From: Caryophanales bacterium UBA4100
Lineage (GTDB): Bacteria; Bacillota; Bacilli; Paenibacillales; UBA4045
Reading direction: 5' to 3'
NCBI GenBank assembly: GCA_002383285.1
Contig: DFXU01000005.1
Span: 27,280-50,421 of the forward strand
Length of the DNA stretch: 23,142 bases
Of this stretch, positions 7,997 through 14,316 are shown piece after piece; within the stretch, counting starts at the first letter, position 1, and each line of letters opens with the position of its first letter. Under the pieces are notes generated by a model. The model was not told the origin of the DNA and did no database searches. It saw nothing but the letters and a program-made list of their open reading frames with translations. The position numbers were made by a program, and so were the translations under genes.

Positions 7997-8156
7997 GTAA
8001 TTAAAATAAAAATATTCGCGCGAGATGCAGGATTTTCCTTATAAAGCAAGAATACTTACTGCGTGAAAGATCATTACGTGAGGCTTCCGAAAACCTACAA
8101 GGGACAAGGGCTTCTGCAGGATCTAAGGCAAGAACCAAATTATAGGAGGCAAAAAA

Positions 8157-8429
8157 ATGAACAAGACTGATTTAGTAAACAGCATTTCCACAAAAAGCGG
8201 ATTAACGAAAAAGGATGTTGAATCCGTATTGAACGGATTTCTAGGAGAAGTTACAGATGCTCTTGCTTCTGGCGAGAAAGTTCAGCTTATCGGCTTTGGT
8301 ACATTCGAAACTCGCTCACGTTCTGGACGTGTTGGTCGCAACCCGCAAACGGGTAAAGCTATCGAGATTCCAGCTTCGAAGGTTCCAGCTTTCAAAGCAG
8401 GGAACAAACTTAAAGAAGCTGTAAAATAA
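8157..8429 (+). CDS. hup: HU-family histone-like DNA-binding protein
   Basis: Nucleoid-associated protein that binds and bends DNA without strict sequence specificity. At 90 residues it has the standard bacterial HU length. It starts MNKTDLVNSIS. The dimer core includes GEKVQLIGFGTFETRSRSGRVGRN, with the HU signature around residues 46-65. The DNA-contacting arm has the conserved RNPQTGKAIEIPASKVPAFK, and the C-terminus is FKAGNKLKEAVK. AGGAGG stands 8 bases before the ATG in an A-rich context, predicting high translation. It lies between mazG and rqcP; in B. subtilis the hbs gene is elsewhere. Its stop overlaps the next start by one base. The symbol hup/hbs varies between species. Confidence 0.96.
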   Translation: MNKTDLVNSISTKSGLTKKDVESVLNGFLGEVTDALASGEKVQLIGFGTFETRSRSGRVGRNPQTGKAIEIPASKVPAFKAGNKLKEAVK

Positions 8430-8692
8430 TGCGGCTTGATAAATTCCTTAAGCTTTCCAGGTTGATCAAACGACGAACAGTCGCTAAAGATGTTTCCGAT
8501 CAGGGAAGAGTCGAGATCAACGGGAAGGAAGCGAAGGCGAGCAGCAGCGTTAAGGTCGGGGATGAAATTACCGTGAGATACGGGAACAAGCTTGTGACCG
8601 TACGAGTGGATATTCTCCACGAATCGCCTCGCAAAGAGCAATCCATCGAGATGTATACAGTCATCAAGGAACAATCCATAGCATCGGAATAG
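8429..8692 (+). CDS. rqcP: RqcP (YabO), S4-domain RNA-binding ribosome quality control factor
   Basis: A small protein of the Hsp15/S4 family. In B. subtilis it binds the 50S subunit with RqcH and peptidyl-tRNA and supports alanine tailing of stalled nascent chains. The 87 residues match the known 86. The S4 domain is seen in MRLDKFLKLSRLIKRRTVAK, then DQGRVEINGKEAKASSSVKVGDEITVRYG, with a short tail. The ATG uses the final A of the HU stop (TAATG). No strong ribosome binding site precedes it, so translation is probably coupled to HU. A GC-rich hairpin follows. Confidence 0.94.
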   Translation: MRLDKFLKLSRLIKRRTVAKDVSDQGRVEINGKEAKASSSVKVGDEITVRYGNKLVTVRVDILHESPRKEQSIEMYTVIKEQSIASE

Positions 8693-8701
8693 ATGAGATA
8701 C

Positions 8702-8740
8702 ATGGCCCCGCTACCCATAACAAGGAGAGCGGGGCCATTT
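8702..8740 (+). terminator. GC-rich hairpin after rqcP, probable terminator
   Basis: ATGGCCCCGCT (8702-8712) and AGCGGGGCCAT (8728-8738) are perfect 11-bp arms with a 15-base loop. Only three T and then CTGTG follow. It could be a weak terminator or a processing/stability hairpin. Confidence 0.6.
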
Positions 8741-8743
8741 CTG

Positions 8744-8800
8744 TGTCGCCCAGCATGGGCGTTATAGACCTTTAATAGTTCCGCCCAAGCGACATAGTTC
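8744..8800 (+). promoter_or_regulatory. Nested inverted repeat containing a sigma-E-like promoter for yabP
   Basis: TGTCGC (8744-8749) pairs with GCGACA (8789-8794), and inside it GGGCG (8757-8761) pairs with CGCCC (8782-8786). TAATAGT (8773-8779) resembles the sigma-E -35 KMATATT with one mismatch. CATAGTTC (8793-8800) keeps only the CATA of the -10 consensus, 13 bp downstream. yabP and yabQ belong to the sigma-E regulon in B. subtilis, which makes the weak match more plausible. Confidence 0.4.
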
Positions 8801-8863
8801 TAAACAAGCTCTCCTCCTCATATGTTATTAGGAATACAGCTAACTTTTCAGGAGGGGACAAGT

Positions 8864-9145
8864 ATGATTGATCCACACAAACCCAAAAGACAGGAAATCA
8901 AGATGCTAAACCGAAAAGTTCTTGAGATATCTGGTGTGTTGAATGTGGAAAGCTTCGACAGTGAGGAATTCCTGCTTGAAACAGATAGCGGCTTTCTTAC
9001 GATTAAGGGTAGTAATCTACATATGAAGAATTTCAACTTAGAGCAGGGTATGGTGGCCATAGAAGGATTAATCGATGGATTGGCTTATCTTGATACGAAT
9101 AGTCATCAGAAGTCTAAGGGACTTCTAGGTAAGCTGTTCAAGTGA
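8864..9145 (+). CDS. yabP: Sporulation protein YabP
   Basis: A small mother-cell sporulation protein of the YabP/YqfC family. The family is needed for normal spore formation, but its biochemical role is not established. It has 93 residues. Family-typical features are a central LEISGVLNVESFDSEEFLLE, then TDSGFLTIKGSNLHMKN, LDLE-like FNLEQGMVAIEG and a short basic C-terminus. The ATG at 8864 is used because CAGGAGGGG lies about 8 bases before it; an upstream ATG at 8822 would bury that site inside the coding region. Its TGA overlaps the GTG of yabQ by four bases (GTGA), as expected for a co-translated pair. Confidence 0.93.
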   Translation: MIDPHKPKRQEIKMLNRKVLEISGVLNVESFDSEEFLLETDSGFLTIKGSNLHMKNFNLEQGMVAIEGLIDGLAYLDTNSHQKSKGLLGKLFK

Positions 9146-9627
9146 GTCTCCAAGTCCAATTCTTGACCCTGTCTCTTATGGCCGGCAGTGGAGCAGTGCT
9201 TGGGATAGGCTATGATATCATTGAAGTGCTTGCCCGTGAGTTTAGATTGCGACGGTGGACTACTGCAATTATGGATGTATGCTACTGGCTAGTGGCGACT
9301 CTGTTTGTTTTTCAAGTGCTTGTTTATGCGAATGAAGGGCAAGTTCGGATATTTGTGTTTATTGGGCTATTAGCTGGTGTAATTATCTATTCCTATTTAC
9401 TCAGCAGGCTTATTCGCCGAATGGTGACTTGGTTTATTGCTCTCTTCATGCAAGTGCTGCGATGGAGTATACAAATTCTCCATACGCTACTAGTAAGGCC
9501 GTTGATGTATATGTATCGCCTATTGTTAATCATTCTTGGATTTATACTGTCTGTCACTGTTTTCCTAGGTAGAATTATGATACAATATACTAGGTATGTC
9601 TCCAAATGGATCATGCGATGGTTTTAA
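9142..9627 (+). CDS. yabQ: Spore cortex biosynthesis membrane protein YabQ
   Basis: An integral membrane protein of the YabQ family, required for spore cortex formation and made in the mother cell. It has 161 residues, shorter than B. subtilis YabQ (about 211). The shortening seems to affect the C-terminal part, since the sequence ends cleanly after SKWIMRWF. Hydrophobic segments lie at about 2-22, 42-62, 68-90, 93-112 and 118-145. It starts with GTG inside the yabP stop, so it is probably translated by coupling. The reading is firm from family resemblance and position. Confidence 0.9.
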   Translation: MSLQVQFLTLSLMAGSGAVLGIGYDIIEVLAREFRLRRWTTAIMDVCYWLVATLFVFQVLVYANEGQVRIFVFIGLLAGVIIYSYLLSRLIRRMVTWFIALFMQVLRWSIQILHTLLVRPLMYMYRLLLIILGFILSVTVFLGRIMIQYTRYVSKWIMRWF

Positions 9628-9654
9628 ATCACTAGGAGAGGACTTCCTATACAT

Positions 9655-9981
9655 ATGCATAGCCCACTGGAACGATCACATCAGAATAGTAAGAAGGGTT
9701 CGCGCAGAAGGCGTAGAATTCTATCTATGTTCGTCCTTTGTTTTGTTGGCTGGGCAGGAATGACTTTCTGGAATCAGGCTGATCTCATTAGTGAGAAGGT
9801 AGATCGAATGCATGTCATGGAGCAGAAGCTAGCAGAGACGAAGAAAGTGAATGAACAATTGAAGCTAGAAATCACCAGATTGAATGATGATGAATATATT
9901 GAACAGAGGGCAAGAAAGGATTTTCAGATGGTCGGTGAAGGAGAGACACTATTTATCGCTCCAGAATCGAGTGGAGAATAA
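9655..9981 (+). CDS. divIC: Septum formation initiator DivIC (FtsB-like)
   Basis: A bitopic divisome protein that partners with DivIB and FtsL at the division septum and in sporulation septation. It has 108 residues: a basic cytoplasmic N-terminus (KKGSRRRRR, 13-21), one membrane segment at about 22-39, and an extracellular coiled coil at about 44-80 (MEQKLAETKKVNEQLKLEI). It ends with the DDEYIEQRARKDFQMVGEGE motif typical of the family. GGAGAGG at 9635-9641 is the only ribosome binding site and stands 13 bases before the ATG, longer than usual. No closer start codon exists in frame. It follows yabQ by 27 bases, as in B. subtilis. Confidence 0.94.
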   Translation: MHSPLERSHQNSKKGSRRRRRILSMFVLCFVGWAGMTFWNQADLISEKVDRMHVMEQKLAETKKVNEQLKLEITRLNDDEYIEQRARKDFQMVGEGETLFIAPESSGE

Positions 9982-9999
9982 TTCCTACCAGATCCTATA

Positions 10000-10029
10000 T
10001 TGACCAAGGGATTCAACATCATGTATAAT
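10000..10029 (+). promoter_or_regulatory. Sigma-A promoter for the S1-domain gene
   Basis: TTGACC (10000-10005), an 18-bp spacer and a perfect TATAAT (10024-10029). Initiation near 10036 would give a leader of about 115 bases before the ATG at 10152. It separates vegetative expression of this gene from the sporulation/division genes upstream. Confidence 0.75.
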
Positions 10030-10069
10030 CTGCATTGTTAGCATGCAACGCAATTCATTCATAACTTAG

Positions 10070-10138
10070 AGCGTACGCTATCGATTATTATTATCGATTG
10101 CTCACGCAACCCATTAAACTTAGCGTATGCTTAGGAGG
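10070..10138 (+). promoter_or_regulatory. Structured 5' leader adjoining the Shine-Dalgarno sequence of the S1-domain gene
   Basis: AGCGTACGCTA (10070-10080) can pair along its length with TAGCGTATGCT (10121-10131), with one G-U. Inside, ATCGAT (10080-10085) can pair with ATCGAT (10093-10098) around TATTATT. AGGAGG follows at 10133-10138, one base past the stem. The fold is visible in the sequence; a regulatory role is inference. Confidence 0.5.
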
Positions 10139-10151
10139 AAGTTCATCTTTT

Positions 10152-10664
10152 ATGTCAATCGAAGTCGGCACCAAGCTCGAGGGGAAAGTTACAGGTATTA
10201 CACATTTTGGAGCATTCGTTGATCTTTCTGGTGGTGTTACAGGTCTAGTTCATATCTCAGAGATTGCTGATAATTATGTGAAGGATGTCAACGATCATCT
10301 TAAGATTGAAGATGTTGTTACAGTCAAAGTGATCAATGTGGACAAAGACGGTAAGATTGGTCTATCTATCCGGCAGGCTGTTGATAAACCGGTTAGTGAA
10401 AGACCTGCTCGTCCAGAACGACCTCCTGGTCCTCCACGTAGTGGTGGTGGATTCCCGCGCAGCGAAGGTGGCGGCGGTGGTGGTGGCGGATTCCGCGGTG
10501 GAGATCGTGGTGGTAACCGCAATTTCAAGCCAGCTGGTGGCGTAGTGAAAGCAACCTTCGAGGACAAAGTTTCCCGATTCCTAAAGGATAGTGAGGAACG
10601 TATTTCCAACCTGAAGAAGAGCACCGAGTCTAAACGTGGTGGCAGGGGCGGAAGAAGAGACTAA
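10152..10664 (+). CDS. yabR: S1-domain RNA-binding protein, YabR type, with a Gly/Arg-rich linker
   Basis: A probable ribosome- or RNA-associated protein. The S1 (OB-fold) domain covers about 5-76: VGTKLEGKVTGITHFGAFVDL, split as VGTKLEGKVTG and ITHFGAFVDL, then GLVHISEIADNYVKD and KIGLSIRQ. Next is a Pro/Arg stretch (80-97), then a glycine run (98-121) with FRGGDRGGNRNF, resembling RGG boxes. A conserved ending FEDKVSRFLKDSEERISNLKK and an RGGRGGRRD tail follow. At 170 residues it is about 40 longer than B. subtilis YabR, the extra being the Gly-rich part. The ATG at 10152 is used because AGGAGG (10133-10138) precedes it, though the 13-base spacing is long; an upstream TTG at 10098 precedes the ribosome binding site. 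It has its own promoter and terminator. Confidence 0.9.
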   Translation: MSIEVGTKLEGKVTGITHFGAFVDLSGGVTGLVHISEIADNYVKDVNDHLKIEDVVTVKVINVDKDGKIGLSIRQAVDKPVSERPARPERPPGPPRSGGGFPRSEGGGGGGGGFRGGDRGGNRNFKPAGGVVKATFEDKVSRFLKDSEERISNLKKSTESKRGGRGGRRD

Positions 10665-10681
10665 TATATCTAAATTCATAT

Positions 10682-10714
10682 AAACCACAGGGCACTTAGT
10701 GCTTCTGTGGTTTT
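10682..10714 (+). terminator. Rho-independent terminator after the S1-domain gene
   Basis: AAACCACAG (10682-10690) pairs with CTGTGGTTT (10705-10713), and the inner GCAC pairs with GTGC. A short T tract overlaps the descending arm, followed by TATTATG. Confidence 0.8.
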
Positions 10715-10729
10715 ATTATGATTTCAGAA

Positions 10730-10797
10730 TTTGTCGGAAAATTAATATGGAATGACAGGGTATTGCGACAAACTTTATAGAAACACAAATTTATAAT
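10730..10797 (+). promoter_or_regulatory. Spo0A-controlled spoIIE promoter region (two 0A boxes, long-spacer promoter)
   Basis: TTTGTCGGAAAA (10730-10741) matches the 0A box with one mismatch in the TGTCGAA core. TTGCGACAAA (10763-10772) is a second box on the other strand (TTTGTCGCAA), also with one mismatch. A perfect TATAAT lies at 10792-10797. The best -35-like bases (TTGCGA 10763 or GCGACA 10765) sit 23 or 21 bp upstream. B. subtilis spoIIE has the same architecture of long spacer plus 0A boxes. No tRNA genes are present here, unlike the B. subtilis interval. Confidence 0.65.
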
Positions 10798-10833
10798 AGA
10801 GGACACTATGAATGCAGGTGGTGTCTTCTTTCA

Positions 10834-13326
10834 ATGTTTAACACAAGGTCAAGGGAAAGATCAGGTCGAAGATGGACAAGCCTTGGAGGTCATGGCATCC
10901 ATCAAGTAAGCACTCGATTTATGAATAGTAAGCTGGTGCAGCCTATATGGAGCAGGCGCTGGACTTGGTTATTGACAGTCATGGCATTTCTGTTAGGAAG
11001 AGCTATGATCCTAGAGGAGCTATCCCCATTCGCGATCGCTTTCTTTGCGGTTGTTTATTTTATGCGAAGAGAGTCCTTATTGTGGGTTGGAGGTGCGTTG
11101 TTCTTAGGAAGCTTCCTGTCGGTGGAGCCTCAGAGTGGGTTTATCCTCGCTCAATTGGCTGTATTCTATTGCTGTCAGAAAGGGCTTAATGCCTTTGAGA
11201 GATCAGAGCTTTCCTATGCCCCGGTTACAGTCCTCTTCTCGGCCTTCGCAGTGAATCTGTTCGCTTATTCGCTTCAAACCGGCTTGTCATGGTACTACCT
11301 GATGATGGCGGTTATTGAAGCTGTATTAGCATTCATTCTTACACTAGTATTTATCCAAGCTATACCCTTGTTAACATTCTCTCACAAGAATCGCAGGATT
11401 AAGAATGAGGAGATGATCTGTATGATCATTCTCTTGGCCTCTGTCATGACGGGTACTGTCGGTTGGATTCTCGGACCACTCTCTGTGGAGCATGTGCTCT
11501 CTCGTTATTTAGTGCTTCTCTTGGCTCTCGTTGGAGGCGCCCCTATGGGAGCACTGGTAGGAGTGATTACAGGATTGATCCTCAGTCTCGCTGATGTGAA
11601 AGCGATCCCGCAGATGAGCGTGCTAGCCTTCGCAGGTATGCTAGCTGGTCTCTTGAAGGAAGGCAAGCGGGCAGGAGCGGCAATTGGGCTGCTTATAGGT
11701 TCGACGATATTAGCAATGTATATGGGAGATCAACGGGACTTAGTACAGTCAATCCTAGAATCTACTGCAGCTATCCTGCTTTTTTTCTTAACGCCTAAAG
11801 GTATCATTCAGCTGTTAGCTCGCTTTATTCCAGGTACACAAGAGCATACAAGAACACAGCATGATTACGCGAAGCGAATTCGTGATATCACTGCAGATCG
11901 TGTGGAACAGTTTTCTGAGGTGTTCAGACAGCTTGCGGCGAGCTTTAAGCAATTCGCCCATGAGGGTGAGTCGATGAAGCGGGATGAGGACGTCAGTCAT
12001 TTTATGAACGAGATTGCACGCAAATCCTGCTCATCCTGCTGGAAGAAGTCACAATGCTGGGATGACAAGTTCTATCGTACGTATACATTCATGACAGAGA
12101 TGATGGGAGCCATTGAGGATCAACCAACCATTACGAGGAAGGAAATTAAGGGAGAATGGCGACAGGCCTGTGTGAAGACCGAGCAGATTATGGAACAGAT
12201 GAAGCGCCAATATGAGGTGTATAAGCATGATATGCATTGGAAAAAACAAATCTACGACAGCCGCAGGCTAGTTGGTGACCAGCTGTCGGGCGTATCGAAG
12301 GTTATGCAGGATCTCGCTCGAGAGATAAAACGGGAAGGTCAAGCGCTCTATATACAGGAGGAGCAAATTCGTACAGCGCTGGAGCAATTGGGATTATCTA
12401 TTCAAGGAATAGATGTCATCCAGCTTGATGAAGGGAATGTAGAGATTGAGGTTGTTCACCAGTACACTAGAGGCTATGACGAATGCCGCAAAATAATTGC
12501 GCCCTTGCTATCGGATATCTTAAAGGAGAACATCGTCGTTAAGAGTGAGCAGCTTGCCCCAGAAGGAGGGGGTTACAGTATAGTAACCTTCGGATCAGCC
12601 AAAGCCTACGAGATTGATACGGGAATTGCAGGCGCTGCAAAAGGGGGAGGATTACTGAGTGGGGATAGCTTTAATATATCTGAGCTTGGCAGTGGTAAAT
12701 TTGCCGTTGCTGTAAGCGATGGAATGGGTAATGGTGAGAGGGCGAAGCTTGAGAGCAGTGGTGCACTAGCTATTCTGCAGCAGTTCCTCCAATCTGGTAT
12801 GGATGAGCAGCTTGCGATTAAATCTGTGAATTCGGTTCTTCTGCTTCGTTCAGCCGATGAGATGTATACGACCATAGATCTAGCCTTAATTGATATGTAT
12901 ACCGCACAAACGACCTTTCTTAAGATTGGTTCAACACCTAGCTTTATAAGGAGGGGCAATGAAATCATCACGATTATGGCGAATAATCTACCTGTAGGTA
13001 TTCTTCAGGACATCGATGTCGATTTAGTATCCATTCAGCTTCTTCCAGATGACGTCCTAATTATAATGACTGACGGAATTTACGATACGCCGGGACCAGC
13101 TGTGAATAAGGAGCTTTGGATGAAACGAATTATTCAGAATATACAGGCGGACACACCGCAGGATATCGCAGATTGTTTATTGGAGACCGTTGTGCGGCAT
13201 CAGCATGGAGATATTGTAGATGATATGACAGTCATCGTCACTCGCATCGAGAAGTATAAACCAGAATGGTCAACCGTACGCTGGAATGTTCTCCCGCGAG
13301 TCGAACGGCCCAAGACCGTAAGCTAA
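10834..13326 (+). CDS. spoIIE: Stage II sporulation protein E, SpoIIE (membrane PP2C phosphatase)
   Basis: A membrane phosphatase that dephosphorylates SpoIIAA-P to release sigma-F in the forespore and also interacts with FtsZ during asymmetric division. It has 830 residues, against 827 in B. subtilis. The N-terminal third (about 45-325) has around ten hydrophobic segments. The central region (about 340-580) is charged and carries a Cys cluster KSCSSCWKKSQCW. The PP2C domain fills about 590-810, with metal-binding aspartates in AVSDGMGNGE (Asp629), MTDGIYD (Asp747) and the pair in VDDMTVIV (796-797). AGGTGG at 10816-10821 is the best ribosome binding site, 12 bases before the ATG, so the start is reasonable but not certain. 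It follows a Spo0A-type promoter. Confidence 0.96.
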   Translation: MFNTRSRERSGRRWTSLGGHGIHQVSTRFMNSKLVQPIWSRRWTWLLTVMAFLLGRAMILEELSPFAIAFFAVVYFMRRESLLWVGGALFLGSFLSVEPQSGFILAQLAVFYCCQKGLNAFERSELSYAPVTVLFSAFAVNLFAYSLQTGLSWYYLMMAVIEAVLAFILTLVFIQAIPLLTFSHKNRRIKNEEMICMIILLASVMTGTVGWILGPLSVEHVLSRYLVLLLALVGGAPMGALVGVITGLILSLADVKAIPQMSVLAFAGMLAGLLKEGKRAGAAIGLLIGSTILAMYMGDQRDLVQSILESTAAILLFFLTPKGIIQLLARFIPGTQEHTRTQHDYAKRIRDITADRVEQFSEVFRQLAASFKQFAHEGESMKRDEDVSHFMNEIARKSCSSCWKKSQCWDDKFYRTYTFMTEMMGAIEDQPTITRKEIKGEWRQACVKTEQIMEQMKRQYEVYKHDMHWKKQIYDSRRLVGDQLSGVSKVMQDLAREIKREGQALYIQEEQIRTALEQLGLSIQGIDVIQLDEGNVEIEVVHQYTRGYDECRKIIAPLLSDILKENIVVKSEQLAPEGGGYSIVTFGSAKAYEIDTGIAGAAKGGGLLSGDSFNISELGSGKFAVAVSDGMGNGERAKLESSGALAILQQFLQSGMDEQLAIKSVNSVLLLRSADEMYTTIDLALIDMYTAQTTFLKIGSTPSFIRRGNEIITIMANNLPVGILQDIDVDLVSIQLLPDDVLIIMTDGIYDTPGPAVNKELWMKRIIQNIQADTPQDIADCLLETVVRHQHGDIVDDMTVIVTRIEKYKPEWSTVRWNVLPRVERPKTVS

Positions 13327-13390
13327 GAATATGCTGAATATCCCTCTATATGGATGCTTGTGTTCGTACAAAGGGATGTTTAAGTGCGAC

Positions 13391-13424
13391 ATTATACGTG
13401 TAATCACGTTAAGGGACATTTTTT
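13391..13424 (+). terminator. Possible terminator after spoIIE
   Basis: ACGTG (13396-13400) and CACGT (13405-13409) form a small hairpin around TAAT, extended by TTA/TAA with a bulge. Nine bases later six T follow (13419-13424). Just upstream, ATCCCT (13340-13345) can pair with AGGGAT (13372-13377) or with the later AGGGA (13412-13416). The T-run is clear, but the stem is modest. Confidence 0.4.
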
Positions 13425-13445
13425 CTGCCACGGGGCTCTCAATCC

Positions 13446-13475
13446 TTTTAAATGACGACTTTTTTGGCAAAACTA
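13446..13475 (+). promoter_or_regulatory. Sigma-F-like promoter for the vWA-kinase pair
   Basis: TTTTA (13446-13450), a 15-bp spacer, then GGCAAAACTA (13466-13475). The published sigma-F pattern is GYWTA, N15, GGNNANANTR: the -10 fits at every fixed position and the -35 in four of five. B. subtilis yabT is a forespore gene of the sigma-F regulon, which supports the call. The leader would be about 45 bases. Confidence 0.6.
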
Positions 13476-13527
13476 ATCATAGGAACACATTAATAGAAAT
13501 GATAGTATGCTATAAAGAGAAGGAGCT

Positions 13528-14316
13528 ATGAAGGATATGATCAAGCAGATCATTCTAGTTACAGACGGCTGCTCGAACGTAGGGACGAATCCAGTCATTG
13601 CAGCAGCTCACGCTTATGCGGAAGGAATTGTGGTTAATGTCATTGGAATACTCGATCATGGAGATTTGGGCCAGAAGGGTGCACTGGAGGTAGCGGAGAT
13701 TGCCCAAGCGGGCGGAGGCTTAAGTCGACTAGTTCATTCAAGTCTGCTTGCGCAGACCATTCAGATGATGACTCGACAGACTGTAGCCTGCTCCATTCGT
13801 CAGACGGTGCAGGAGGAATTGAAGCGAATTATGACCTCGAAGCAGATGAATCAGCACACCACAAACCCGATTGAGGTGCTATCGCCTCAGCAGCGGTCGC
13901 AAGTGATTGAGGTTATGGATGAGATGGTCGAAACCGTCTCTCTAAGGATGAGCTTACTTCTGGATACTAGCGCCAGCATGAAATCTAAGTGGAGCGCTGT
14001 ACTAGAGGCTGTTCGCGATTTGGGATTAAGCTTGCAAGCTAGACAAGGCGCTAATGAAATATCTGTATTCCGCTTTCCAGCCTCTTCAGCCAACAGGAAT
14101 TCTTGTGAAAAACTAATAAACTCCACAAATCAGCTTGCAAAAATGGAAGAGTTATTTTATAACTTAGAGATGAAAGGGACAACTCCGACGGGACCAGCTA
14201 TACTGGAGATTGTTCGAGAAATGCGATCAAACGAGGATCAATCGTATAATCATGATCACATTAAGAATCAGGGAAGACATACTAGGGATGGGTTGCTAAG
14301 TGACAATATTGTCTAA
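13528..14316 (+). CDS. yabS: YabS-type protein with von Willebrand factor A-like fold
   Basis: Sporulation-associated protein of unknown biochemical role. It has 262 residues. The N-terminal half (about 6-90) starts QIILVTDGCSNVGTNPV and resembles the core strand and DGxSN loop of a vWA fold. A second vWA-like segment begins around 135 with VSLRMSLLLDTSASMKSKW, carrying the DTSASM metal-site (MIDAS) signature, and continues to MKGTTPTGPAILEIVREM. The C-terminal 25 residues are polar. GGAG at 13522-13525 is only 2 bases from the ATG at 13528 and 11 from the in-frame ATG at 13537, so either may be used. It overlaps the kinase gene by 17 bases, so the two are probably co-translated and may act together. 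Confidence 0.85.
   Translation: MKDMIKQIILVTDGCSNVGTNPVIAAAHAYAEGIVVNVIGILDHGDLGQKGALEVAEIAQAGGGLSRLVHSSLLAQTIQMMTRQTVACSIRQTVQEELKRIMTSKQMNQHTTNPIEVLSPQQRSQVIEVMDEMVETVSLRMSLLLDTSASMKSKWSAVLEAVRDLGLSLQARQGANEISVFRFPASSANRNSCEKLINSTNQLAKMEELFYNLEMKGTTPTGPAILEIVREMRSNEDQSYNHDHIKNQGRHTRDGLLSDNIV

Noticed and set aside
8701..8806. Riboswitch or T-box in the yabP upstream region
   Set aside because: Only two simple hairpins are seen; no T-box motif or known aptamer core could be recognised.
10295..10624. Minus-strand open frame encoding a proline-rich peptide opposite yabR
   Set aside because: The proline run is the complement of the glycine codons of the RGG-like region; it is a shadow frame.
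10665..10833. tRNA genes expected between yabR and spoIIE by analogy with B. subtilis
   Set aside because: The interval holds only a terminator and the Spo0A promoter region; no cloverleaf or T-loop sequence is present.
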